The notes under the pieces were generated by a model. The model made no database searches. It saw only the letters and a list, made by a program, of their open reading frames with translations, and was not told where the DNA came from. 18,402 bases of DNA from JAENVT01 sp031430695 (GTDB lineage Bacteria > Actinomycetota > Acidimicrobiia > Acidimicrobiales > Ilumatobacteraceae), in contig JANPBZ010000204.1 of assembly GCA_031430695.1 (NCBI GenBank), forward strand, positions 1-18,402. The letters run 5' to 3'. Below, in pieces: positions 1 to 6,788 of this stretch; positions within the stretch are counted from its first letter, which is position 1, and every line of letters begins with the position of its first letter. The translations under genes and the position numbers were made by a program.

Positions 1-1
1 G

Positions 2-340
2 GCGATCGGTGACTACTTCGGCCAGTTCTACGAAAGCGTCAAGGACGACAAGGTGGTCACATGGTCGTCGGAGTACGCGAGCAGAATCGTGCGCCACACA
101 TTCGACCGCACCAGTCCGATCTCGCAGTACGCGACCGTGCCGCGCGCGTTTGTTTTCATCCAGCGGATCAACCTCGGCTTGTACGCGTTGCTGGGCGAGT
201 TGTCCGCGACGGGCAACTATCGGCGGATGGCCGAAGAGGTGTGGCCGTTCGTGCAGGGGCCACCCAGCACGGCGATGGCAGAGGCCGAACAGACGTGGCT
301 CACGGATCGACGCGGCCGTGACGATGTGTTGTCCGGCTGA
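2..340 (+). CDS. ABC1/UbiB-like kinase, C-terminal fragment
   Basis: The reading frame is open from the window edge to a TGA at 338-340, giving about 112 residues without a start, so this is the 3' end of a gene that begins upstream. The visible part contains a tract with FIQRINLGLYALLGEL followed by NYRRMAEEVWPF and a GPPST segment. From memory this resembles the C-terminal tail of actinobacterial AarF/ABC1/UbiB (ADCK-type) atypical kinases, which lies beyond the kinase core. No catalytic motif falls inside the window, so the assignment rests on tail resemblance only. In that family the proteins bind ATP and are linked to quinone or lipid metabolism at the membrane. The last 41 nt overlap the end of putA on the opposite strand. 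Confidence 0.6.
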   Translation, partial: AIGDYFGQFYESVKDDKVVTWSSEYASRIVRHTFDRTSPISQYATVPRAFVFIQRINLGLYALLGELSATGNYRRMAEEVWPFVQGPPSTAMAEAEQTWLTDRRGRDDVLSG

Positions 341-3300
341 TCGCCTGCTCGCGCAACCACCTCCGCATCTCCCGCCGGCCGCTGATCGACACGGGTTCGG
401 TGTCGATCTCGATTGCGAGTGCCTGGCAAGCCGTTCGCAGCCGATCGCCGCCGGTGGTCACCAGACGTATTCGCTCGACACCGAGGTCGCCGAGTCGCTC
501 GATGAGGACCGCCTCCGGCTCGAGCGCCGCATCGGAGATGACGAGGCGCGTCCCACTGATTTCGGCCGCGAGCGTGGCCGCCGGCACCACACCATCGGGT
601 GTGTCGGCACCGACTCGAATCACCACGCCATCGAGATGCCGGTAGCGCAATTCATTGCGCTCGCTCCGCAAGCCGGTGGGGTCATGACGATGGCTGAACC
701 ACTGCGTCCATGCCTCGCGGTACGACCGTTCGGCGATGTCGAGATCGATCAACGAGGGCGCGCCAGTTGCAAGTTCAGCGACATAGTCGGGCCCGCCCGC
801 CTTCGGGCCACAGCCGACCGACGACCGCTTCCAGCCGCCGAACGGCTGTCGCTGCACGATCGCACCGGTGATGCCGCGGTTGACGTATGCGTTGCCAACG
901 TGCACTCCTTCGAGCCACCTGTCGACCTCGGCCGCGTCGAGCGAGTGGATGCCGCCGGTCAGACCGTACGGAGTGGCATTCTGCAACTCGATCGCTTCAA
1001 CGAGGTCCTGCGCCCGCATGACGCCGAGCACCGGTCCGAAGCACTCCGTGACATGGAACCACGACCCCGGTCGCACTCCGACGCGTACACCAGGCGACCA
1101 CAGGTCGTCACCAAGGTCACGGGGCTCGACCAGCCAACGCTCACCGGTGTCGAGCTGGGTGAGGCCACGCAGCAACTTCGGCGAAGGTGCACCGATCAGC
1201 GGGCCGACGACACTGCCCGGGTCGCTCGGAGGGCCGACCACAAGGCTGCGCGCAGCATCTGCCAACCGCTGCATGAACGACTCGTCGTCGTACAGCGCGG
1301 CTTCGACGATCGCCAGACTGGCCGCCGAGCATTTCTGGCCGGCGTGACCGAATGCCGATCGCACGAGATCGCGGATTGCGAGATCCAGGTCAGCGGCTTG
1401 AGTGATGACGATGGCATTCTTGCCACTGGTTTCGGCGAGCAGATGCATCGCCGGCTTCCACGAGCGGAACAGCGCTGCGGTTTCGTAGGCGCCGGTCAGG
1501 ATCACCGAGTCGACATCGGGATGGCTGATCAATCGTCGACCGACTTCGTTGTCGGGGCAGGCAACGAACTGGGCAATATCGCTGGGGACTCCGGCACGAT
1601 GCAATTGCTCGACAAGGTGCTGCGCCGTGCGACGCGCTTCGGGCGGCGGCTTGAGAATCACGGCATTGCCTGCGGCCAATGCAGCGAGCACGCCGCCGGC
1701 TGGTATCGCGTATGGGAAGTTCCATGGCGACGCCACCACCACGACACCACGCGGCGACACCGGCGCACCTTCGGCCTGCTGGCTTTCGAGCACATCGAGG
1801 CCCACGGAGCTGTAGTACTTCGCGAAGTCAATCGCTTCGCTGACCTCGGGATCACCCTCGCGCGCAACCTTCACGGCTTCGTCGGCCATCACCTGGATCG
1901 TGTCGAAGCGTTCGCGACGGAGCACCTCGGCGACGGCGCGGAGCACCCGCCGCCGTTCGACGTCTCCGATGACGAACCATCGCTGCTGTGCGGCGACCGC
2001 CACGCCGACGATGTCATCGATCTCCTTGATGTCATCAACCACAACTGGATCACGTCGAGTCGACGGTGATGCCACCGCGGCGCGAAGCCGATCGCGGAGG
2101 GCAGCGTCAGTCGGATCACTGTCGGGCTCATTGCTGAACACTGCATCGGGTGGCGCGGCGGCAACCCGGCGACGGGTGGTGGACACGTTGTACCGTTCGG
2201 CGACAGAGCGACGGAACCGGTCGGCCTGCTCCGCGAAGTCGGCCGAGCCGGGTGTGATGGTGAACAGGGCACGCAGGAAATTTTCCGGGGCGGTGTTCTC
2301 GTCGAGCCGCCGCGCCAAGTAGGCAATGCTTGCGTCGATCTGATCGTGCTGCACGACCGGTGCGTAGAGCAGGAGCGAACCGGCCATCTTCCGGACCGCT
2401 CGGCTCTGCGCTGGAGCCATGCCCTCCAACATCTCCAACTCGATCCGCGTGCGTTGATCCGCTGGAAGGCGGGCACGCAAGACCAGCGCCCAGGCGACGT
2501 CGAACAAGTTGTGGCTGGCGACACCGACCCGCACCGACCCGTTCCATTCCGGTCGAAGCGCCGACTCGAGCATCAGCTTGTAGCTGGCGTCGACATCGGC
2601 TTTGGTGGGGTACGGCGCCGCGATCCAGTCATGAAGCTCGGCTTCGACCGCCTCCATCGCCAGGTTGGCCCCTTTGACGATCCGGACCTTGATGCCTGCG
2701 CCACCATTGCGACAACGATCAGACGCCCACTCGCCCAGGTGCTCGAGCACTGCATGGCTATCGGGGAGGTAGGACTGCAACACCACGCCGGCTTCGAGCC
2801 GGTTGAACTCTGGCTCGTCGAGCACCCTGGTGAACGCAACGACCGTCAGCTGCAGGTCGCGATACTCCTCCATGTCCAAGTTGACGAAGCCGTGTGGACG
2901 CTTCAGCAGCGCAGCACGACAGATCTCGCGCAGCGGCTCACAGATGCGTTCGATGCTGCGGTCGAAGTCGAGCGCGTCGAGGTTGGCCACCAGCGCCGAT
3001 GCCTTGATCGAGACCGCGTGCACGTCGGCGCGGCCCAACTTTTCCAGGACCTGATCGACTCGCCGTGCGGCTTCGTCATCGCCGAGAATCGACTCACCGA
3101 GCGGGTTGACCAGCAACCCGATGCCGTCACGCCGGCGGCGTTCGGCGTGTGTGGCAAACCGCGGGTCTTCCGCAGCCAGCACGACTCCTTTGGTTTCGGC
3201 GAGAATCCGCCGGCGGACCAGCGGCATGACCACCTGAGGGACCAGCGGTGAAAGCCTGGCGCCGACAGCCATCAGCGAACGGTCAACGCGGCCGAGCGAA

Positions 3301-3614
3301 TCCGGAAGTCGATGCTCTGTCACGACATCGGCAAACCGGCGCCCGGCGCGACGGCTCGACCGGATACGAAGGACCTCGTCGGTCAGCCGTTGGACGAGCT
3401 CGCGACCGGCGGGGTCGGCCACAAGTCGTCCCAGGCGCTGGAGCTGACGGCGTTCGCGTCGCGTCGAGTTCGCGAGCGCCTCACGCAGCAGCGTGTCGGC
3501 AAGCGCAATCGCCTCCTCGACAGCCGCGGACTCATCTGGCCCGGATTCGTCTGGCACGGATTCATCTTGCACGGGATCGTCCGGTCTGATGTCATCAATG
3601 GAGGCAATCATCAT
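300..3614 (-). CDS. putA: Bifunctional proline dehydrogenase / L-glutamate gamma-semialdehyde dehydrogenase
   Basis: This enzyme oxidises proline to glutamate in two steps: FAD-dependent proline dehydrogenase, then NAD-dependent semialdehyde dehydrogenase. Numbered from the ATG at 3614 (1104 residues), the proline dehydrogenase part spans about 90-460. It carries SIKASAL (~202), NLDMEEYRD (~245), RIVKGAN (~311), VASHNLFD (~365) and RRLDENTAPENFLR (~435). The aldehyde dehydrogenase part spans about 520-970, with SPWNFP (Asn632), KPPPEA (Lys655), LAETSGKN (Glu728), GQKCSA (catalytic Cys762) and PFGGWKRS (~924). About 135 C-terminal residues follow. There is no N-terminal DNA-binding domain as in enterobacterial PutA, so control must be external. 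The N-terminus has an acidic repeat of PDES units. A GTG at 3623 would add three residues; ATG 3614 or 3611 fits better with AGGTG at 3630-3626. It is divergent from a PAS-AraC regulator 72 bp away. Confidence 0.95.
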   Translation of the reverse strand: MMIASIDDIRPDDPVQDESVPDESGPDESAAVEEAIALADTLLREALANSTRRERRQLQRLGRLVADPAGRELVQRLTDEVLRIRSSRRAGRRFADVVTEHRLPDSLGRVDRSLMAVGARLSPLVPQVVMPLVRRRILAETKGVVLAAEDPRFATHAERRRRDGIGLLVNPLGESILGDDEAARRVDQVLEKLGRADVHAVSIKASALVANLDALDFDRSIERICEPLREICRAALLKRPHGFVNLDMEEYRDLQLTVVAFTRVLDEPEFNRLEAGVVLQSYLPDSHAVLEHLGEWASDRCRNGGAGIKVRIVKGANLAMEAVEAELHDWIAAPYPTKADVDASYKLMLESALRPEWNGSVRVGVASHNLFDVAWALVLRARLPADQRTRIELEMLEGMAPAQSRAVRKMAGSLLLYAPVVQHDQIDASIAYLARRLDENTAPENFLRALFTITPGSADFAEQADRFRRSVAERYNVSTTRRRVAAAPPDAVFSNEPDSDPTDAALRDRLRAAVASPSTRRDPVVVDDIKEIDDIVGVAVAAQQRWFVIGDVERRRVLRAVAEVLRRERFDTIQVMADEAVKVAREGDPEVSEAIDFAKYYSSVGLDVLESQQAEGAPVSPRGVVVVASPWNFPYAIPAGGVLAALAAGNAVILKPPPEARRTAQHLVEQLHRAGVPSDIAQFVACPDNEVGRRLISHPDVDSVILTGAYETAALFRSWKPAMHLLAETSGKNAIVITQAADLDLAIRDLVRSAFGHAGQKCSAASLAIVEAALYDDESFMQRLADAARSLVVGPPSDPGSVVGPLIGAPSPKLLRGLTQLDTGERWLVEPRDLGDDLWSPGVRVGVRPGSWFHVTECFGPVLGVMRAQDLVEAIELQNATPYGLTGGIHSLDAAEVDRWLEGVHVGNAYVNRGITGAIVQRQPFGGWKRSSVGCGPKAGGPDYVAELATGAPSLIDLDIAERSYREAWTQWFSHRHDPTGLRSERNELRYRHLDGVVIRVGADTPDGVVPAATLAAEISGTRLVISDAALEPEAVLIERLGDLGVERIRLVTTGGDRLRTACQALAIEIDTEPVSISGRREMRRWLREQAISRTTHRHGRVDP

Positions 3615-3625
3615 CCTCAACACAA

Positions 3626-3642
3626 CACCTGGCGTCTAGGTG
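3626..3642. promoter_or_regulatory. Inverted repeat between putA and the AraC-type regulator
   Basis: CACCTGG-CGT-CTAGGTG is an inverted repeat with 7-bp arms (one G.T pair) and a 3-nt centre. It lies in the short divergent spacer just upstream of the putA start. It is a candidate operator for the neighbouring AraC-type regulator or another factor. A role is inferred from position and symmetry only. The repeat also overlaps the AGGTG taken as the putA SD, so binding there could affect putA directly. Confidence 0.4.
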
Positions 3643-3686
3643 CGACCAGCACCACTCCACCGTCGGATTCGCACAAGGATCGTGCC

Positions 3687-4391
3687 GTGGAAGTACTCCG
3701 AGCCATCGCCGATCTGCTCGACGATGTACCGCACGTCATGTTCTGCGCCAAGGACAAGTCGGGCGCATACCTGACGGTCAATCAGGCGTTCGCCGATCGG
3801 GCGGGTGTGCGTAGCCCCGACGAGGTGGTTGGCAAACATGTCGAAGACTTGTTCGACGCCGAGCTCGCCGCCTCGTACGCACACCAGGACGCCGAGCTGT
3901 GGTCGTCACGACAGCCACTTCGCAACCAGCTCGAGCTGATTCGCCGACCTGACGGATCGCTGGGCTGGTACGTGACCACGAAAGTGCTGATTGCTGAAGT
4001 CGATGGTGACGCCTTCCTGGCGAGCGTGTCGGTCGACCTCCGCGCCGCGGGTGACGTACCGACGGCTCATGCCGGAGTTGCCGCCGCCGTTGGATATGTG
4101 CGTGCCCATTGCACCGAGCCGGTCCGGGTTGGCGATGTCGCCGCCGCGGCTTCGATGTCGGTGGTGCAGCTCGAACGGGCGACCCGGCGAATCGTCGGTC
4201 TGTCTGTTCGACAGTTGCTCGTGCGGTTCCGCGTCGAACGGGCGGTCGGCCTGCTGGCGACGACCGAACTCACCCTTTCCGACGTCGCTGCTCGCTGCGG
4301 CTACTACGACCAGAGTGCCTTCACCCGCCAGTTTCGACGTGTGGTCGGTGTCTCACCGGGTGCATACCGGCCGAAGGCGTTGCGGCGGTAA
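3687..4391 (+). CDS. PAS domain / AraC-family transcriptional regulator
   Basis: This is a 234-residue cytoplasmic regulator. Residues ~5-118 form a PAS fold: DVPHVMFCAKDKSGAYLTVN, then AFADRAGVRSPDEVVGK and RRPDGSLGWYVTTK. Residues ~131-230 form a two-helix-turn-helix AraC domain, with the first HTH at ~147-168 (VGDVAAAASMSVVQLERA) and the second at ~196-221 (LSDVAARCGYYDQSAFTRQF). It ends in the family signature VGVSPGAYR. The frame is open further upstream, but that stretch overlaps putA on the other strand. GTG 3687, preceded by AAGGAT at 3674-3679, is the best start and begins where the PAS similarity begins. It is divergent from putA, so it probably controls proline use; PruR of Pseudomonas aeruginosa is a known AraC-type example. 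The PAS ligand is unknown. The FKBP gene starts 9 bp downstream. Confidence 0.85.
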   Translation: MEVLRAIADLLDDVPHVMFCAKDKSGAYLTVNQAFADRAGVRSPDEVVGKHVEDLFDAELAASYAHQDAELWSSRQPLRNQLELIRRPDGSLGWYVTTKVLIAEVDGDAFLASVSVDLRAAGDVPTAHAGVAAAVGYVRAHCTEPVRVGDVAAAASMSVVQLERATRRIVGLSVRQLLVRFRVERAVGLLATTELTLSDVAARCGYYDQSAFTRQFRRVVGVSPGAYRPKALRR

Positions 4392-4400
4392 CGTCGCCGG

Positions 4401-5282
4401 ATGCGTTTTCGCCCCGTACTCATCTCCGTGGTCATGGTCGGTCTGCTCGCTTCGTGCGGCGACAGCGAGGTCACCTCCGATGCCTCCGCGACGACCGGGG
4501 CCGGTCCGACCACGACGGCCGCAGGCGCGCTTCCGAAGCCGGAAGTGAAGATCCCCGCAGAGATCCCGACCGAACTGGTCATCACCGACCTGACCGACGG
4601 CACCGGCACGGCCGCCACCGACGGCGACACCGTCATCGTTCACTACGTCGGCGTGCGTTCGGTCGACGGCACCGAGTTCGACAACAGTTTCGAACGTGGC
4701 CAACCGCTCCCGGTCACACTCGGCACCGGTTCGGTGATCAAAGGCTGGGACCAGGGACTCGTGGGAGCCAAGCAGGGCGGACGCAGGCAGCTCGATGTTC
4801 CCGCCGACCTGGCATATGGCGATACGCCTCGAGGCGACATCATCCAACCAGGCGATGCGTTGACCTTCGTGATCGATGTCGTCGCAGTCATCCCGAAGGC
4901 TGATCCAGCCGACGCTCCGGTGATCTCGGTCCCACCGACGCCCAACCAGGACGAGCAGACGTTCGTCGATCTGATTGTCGGCGACGGTGCTGGAATCGAA
5001 CCGGGCCAGACGGTGGCCGTGCAGCTCGTGGCCTTCAGCGCCGCCGACGGCGCCCAACTCGACTCGTCGTGGGAGGCCGGCGGCACGCCACTGACGTTCG
5101 TGCCCGGCGGCGGACAACTGCCACCCGGTTTGGAGAGAGCTGTCGATGGTATGAAGGTCGGCGGCCGGCGCCAGGTCGACATCCCCTTCGCCGACGCGTT
5201 CGGCGCCGACGGCAACCCTGGTCTCGGCTTGCCGGGCTCGACCGACCTGATCATAGTGCTCGATCTCGTCGCTGTGTACTGA
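4401..5282 (+). CDS. FKBP-type peptidyl-prolyl cis-trans isomerase lipoprotein, two domains
   Basis: The 293-residue protein starts with a lipoprotein signal: basic MRFR, a hydrophobic stretch and lipobox LLAS-C, with Cys19 as lipidation site. It is therefore expected on the outer face of the membrane. A Thr/Ala/Gly-rich linker follows. Domain 1 (~57-165) is a complete FKBP fold with the usual pocket residues: Tyr82 (HYVG), Phe93-Asp94 and Phe97 (EFDNSF), Val112-Ile113, Trp116 (SVIKGW), Tyr139 (LAYGD) and Phe156. Domain 2 (~186-293) has the same layout but lost most pocket residues. Domain 1 should isomerise Xaa-Pro bonds in exported proteins; domain 2 is probably a structural or binding module. 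It starts 9 bp after the AraC gene, with a weak SD, and ends 22 bp before the convergent PPK2 gene. Confidence 0.9.
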   Translation: MRFRPVLISVVMVGLLASCGDSEVTSDASATTGAGPTTTAAGALPKPEVKIPAEIPTELVITDLTDGTGTAATDGDTVIVHYVGVRSVDGTEFDNSFERGQPLPVTLGTGSVIKGWDQGLVGAKQGGRRQLDVPADLAYGDTPRGDIIQPGDALTFVIDVVAVIPKADPADAPVISVPPTPNQDEQTFVDLIVGDGAGIEPGQTVAVQLVAFSAADGAQLDSSWEAGGTPLTFVPGGGQLPPGLERAVDGMKVGGRRQVDIPFADAFGADGNPGLGLPGSTDLIIVLDLVAVY

Positions 5283-5304
5283 CCGACACCGCCGAGAAGT
5301 CGCG

Positions 5305-6084
5305 TCAGTGCGCCCGGCCGAGATCGTCGGCTGCTGGCACATCCATACCCCATCGGATCATGCCCTGCTCGACTCGATGGATTGCCGTTTCCAGCACATG
5401 CACTCGGGCCAGACGCTTGTTCTCGCCGGAGATGACATCCCATGGCGCGAGGTGATGGTCGGTGCGTTCGAACATCTCCTCGGCGGCTGTCACGTACTCA
5501 TCTGCCTTCGTTCGGTTGCGCCAGTCCTCCTCGGTGATCTTCCATCGTCGTAGCGGATCGTTCTCTCGATCCTCGAATCGCTTCAACTGCTCATCGACGC
5601 TGATCTGCAACCAGCACTTGACGATGATCACGCCCTCCAGTGCATTGGCGCGCTCGAACTGGACGATCTCCTCGTATGCACGAGTCCACTGATCCTCCGT
5701 CGCGAAACCCTCGATACGCTCGACGAGCACCCGCCCGTACCAGCTGCGATCGAACACCGACATCCCGCCGAGCCCCGGCACATAGGGATAGAAGCGCCAC
5801 AGGAACGGGTGGCGCTTCTCGTCGAATGTCGGCTTGGAGAACGACGACACCCGGTAGTGCCGCGGATCGAGCGGCTCGACGAGGCGCTTGATGGCGCCAC
5901 CCTTTCCGGCCGCGTCACTGCCCTCGAACACGAACACGAGCCCCGGCCCGAGCTCACCCGAGCCCATCTGGCCGCCGACGTGCAAACGCAGGTGCAACAA
6001 CCGCCGCTGCGCAACCGTGAGACGCTCGTCGTACTCCTTGCGAGCGAGGCGCTGCGTCAGGTCGAGTGCATCGAGGCGGCCCAT
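5305..6084 (-). CDS. ppk2: Polyphosphate kinase 2 family protein (PAP C-terminal-domain-like)
   Basis: The 259-residue protein has the PPK2 P-loop kinase fold. Walker A is EGSDAAGKGG (54-63), Walker B is VFDRSWYGR (110-118), and a charged lid region runs from KRFEDREND (~168) to WKITEEDWRNR (~181-191). PPK2 enzymes move phosphate between polyphosphate and nucleotides. The WKITEEDWRNR and APWDVISGENKR stretches and the VLVERIEGF tract look most like the C-terminal catalytic half of polyphosphate:AMP phosphotransferases, but here as a single domain. Substrate (AMP, ADP or GDP) cannot be fixed by reading alone. ATG 6084 has no clear SD. It lies 35 bp downstream of the IclR gene on the same strand, so the two may share a transcript. 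Confidence 0.9.
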   Translation of the reverse strand: MGRLDALDLTQRLARKEYDERLTVAQRRLLHLRLHVGGQMGSGELGPGLVFVFEGSDAAGKGGAIKRLVEPLDPRHYRVSSFSKPTFDEKRHPFLWRFYPYVPGLGGMSVFDRSWYGRVLVERIEGFATEDQWTRAYEEIVQFERANALEGVIIVKCWLQISVDEQLKRFEDRENDPLRRWKITEEDWRNRTKADEYVTAAEEMFERTDHHLAPWDVISGENKRLARVHVLETAIHRVEQGMIRWGMDVPAADDLGRAH

Positions 6085-6119
6085 CGCCGACGAGACTACG
6101 CAGCGCGCCAGCCAACGCG

Positions 6120-6755
6120 CTAGCGGCCCACTGCTGCCATCACCGCTTGTGCCGCGTCGGCGACCTGGCGACCAAATCGCTGTTGCGGTTGTCGACTCAA
6201 TCGCTCAACGGGCCCGCTGAGGCTGACCGCAGCGACGATGTGCCCCTTGCGATCCCGAACGGCGGCGCTGACCGAGGCCACCCCTGGCTCGCGCTCCTCG
6301 ACGCTCTCCGCGATCTCGGCACCCAGCAGCACGCGTCCGGCGGAGCCACGGTCAAGGGGCAGCAACGCGCCCTGCGGCACGATCCAGCGCAACCCATGAG
6401 TCGATTCCAATGACACCACGCAACGCCTGCCATCACTATCTGCGACGTACAGCTGCACACTTTCGCCGGTCGCGTCGCGCAGTGCGGTGAGAACTGGCCG
6501 AGCGATCTCGGCGAGCGGAAACTCGTCCTCCGCGGCACGACCGAGGCGGATCAACTCGAACCCGAGGCAGAATCGCCCTTGCGGGTCACGGCGCACCAGA
6601 CCATGAAGCTCCAACGCGACTGCGAGTCGATGAGCCGTGGCTCTCGGCAGCCCGGTCTCGTCTTGCAGCCTGGCCAGATCGAGTGGCGCGCGGGCGAGGG
6701 CGCGCAGAATGAGCACCCCTTTGTCAATGACGCCGACACCGCTTACACTGTCCAT
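6120..6755 (-). CDS. ltbR: IclR-family regulator of leucine genes (LtbR/NdgR type)
   Basis: The 211-residue regulator has an N-terminal winged HTH (~8-65; recognition region LPRATAHRLAVAL at ~36-48) and an IclR effector domain (~75-208) with ESVQLYVADSD and EREPGVASVSAAV. The SGVGVIDKG start and REPGVASVS tract recall NdgR of Streptomyces and LtbR of Corynebacterium, which are known to bind the leuCD promoter. The gene sits divergently 33 bp from leuC, as those do, which makes the identification strong. Compared with the ~238-residue NdgR I remember, the effector domain seems to lack about 27 residues near residue 147. Typical IclR proteins are 240-260 residues. Its own ATG may be at or near the transcript start, because a TATCAT lies just upstream and no SD is visible. 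Confidence 0.87.
   Translation of the reverse strand: MDSVSGVGVIDKGVLILRALARAPLDLARLQDETGLPRATAHRLAVALELHGLVRRDPQGRFCLGFELIRLGRAAEDEFPLAEIARPVLTALRDATGESVQLYVADSDGRRCVVSLESTHGLRWIVPQGALLPLDRGSAGRVLLGAEIAESVEEREPGVASVSAAVRDRKGHIVAAVSLSGPVERLSRQPQQRFGRQVADAAQAVMAAVGR
6721..6749 (+). promoter_or_regulatory. leuC promoter (-35/-10)
   Basis: TTGTCA at 6721-6726 matches the -35 consensus in 5 of 6 positions. TACACT at 6744-6749 is a good actinobacterial -10, and the spacer is exactly 17 bp. Transcription would start near 6756, giving a leader of about 33 nt. The promoter lies inside the first codons of the divergent IclR gene. It is predicted from sequence only. Confidence 0.6.
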
Positions 6756-6763
6756 GAACGAGA

Positions 6764-6769
6764 ATGATA
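6764..6769 (-). promoter_or_regulatory. Possible -10 of the IclR-type gene
   Basis: On the minus strand TATCAT (5 of 6 to TATAAT) ends 8 nt before the regulator ATG. A start about 7 nt downstream would give a leaderless transcript, in keeping with the missing SD. No good -35 is visible. Its last base touches the first base of the palindrome at 6769-6785, so the regulator could also control itself. Confidence 0.35.
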
Positions 6770-6785
6770 TCTCAGAAAGTGAGAT
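6769..6785. promoter_or_regulatory. Operator-like palindrome in the iclR/leuC spacer
   Basis: ATCTCA-GAAAG-TGAGAT has perfect 6-bp arms and a 5-bp centre. It lies about 13 nt downstream of the predicted leuC transcript start and overlaps the probable leuC SD (AAAGTGAG). It also abuts the -10 of the divergent regulator. A dimeric IclR protein bound here could block both genes. That this protein binds here is inferred from position and symmetry and from known NdgR/LtbR control of leuCD. Confidence 0.6.
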
Positions 6786-6788
6786 TCG

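Noticed and set aside
9..2069. 686-codon plus-strand ORF opposite putA
   Set aside because: It is a shadow of putA: the opposite strand encodes complete proline dehydrogenase and aldehyde dehydrogenase motifs, while this product shows no recognisable domain.
3312..3686. N-terminal extension of the PAS-AraC regulator
   Set aside because: The extension lies on the opposite strand of putA coding DNA and shows no domain. GTG 3687 has a proper SD.
4353..5342. 329-codon minus-strand ORF opposite the FKBP lipoprotein
   Set aside because: It overlaps three well-supported genes and lacks domain signatures.
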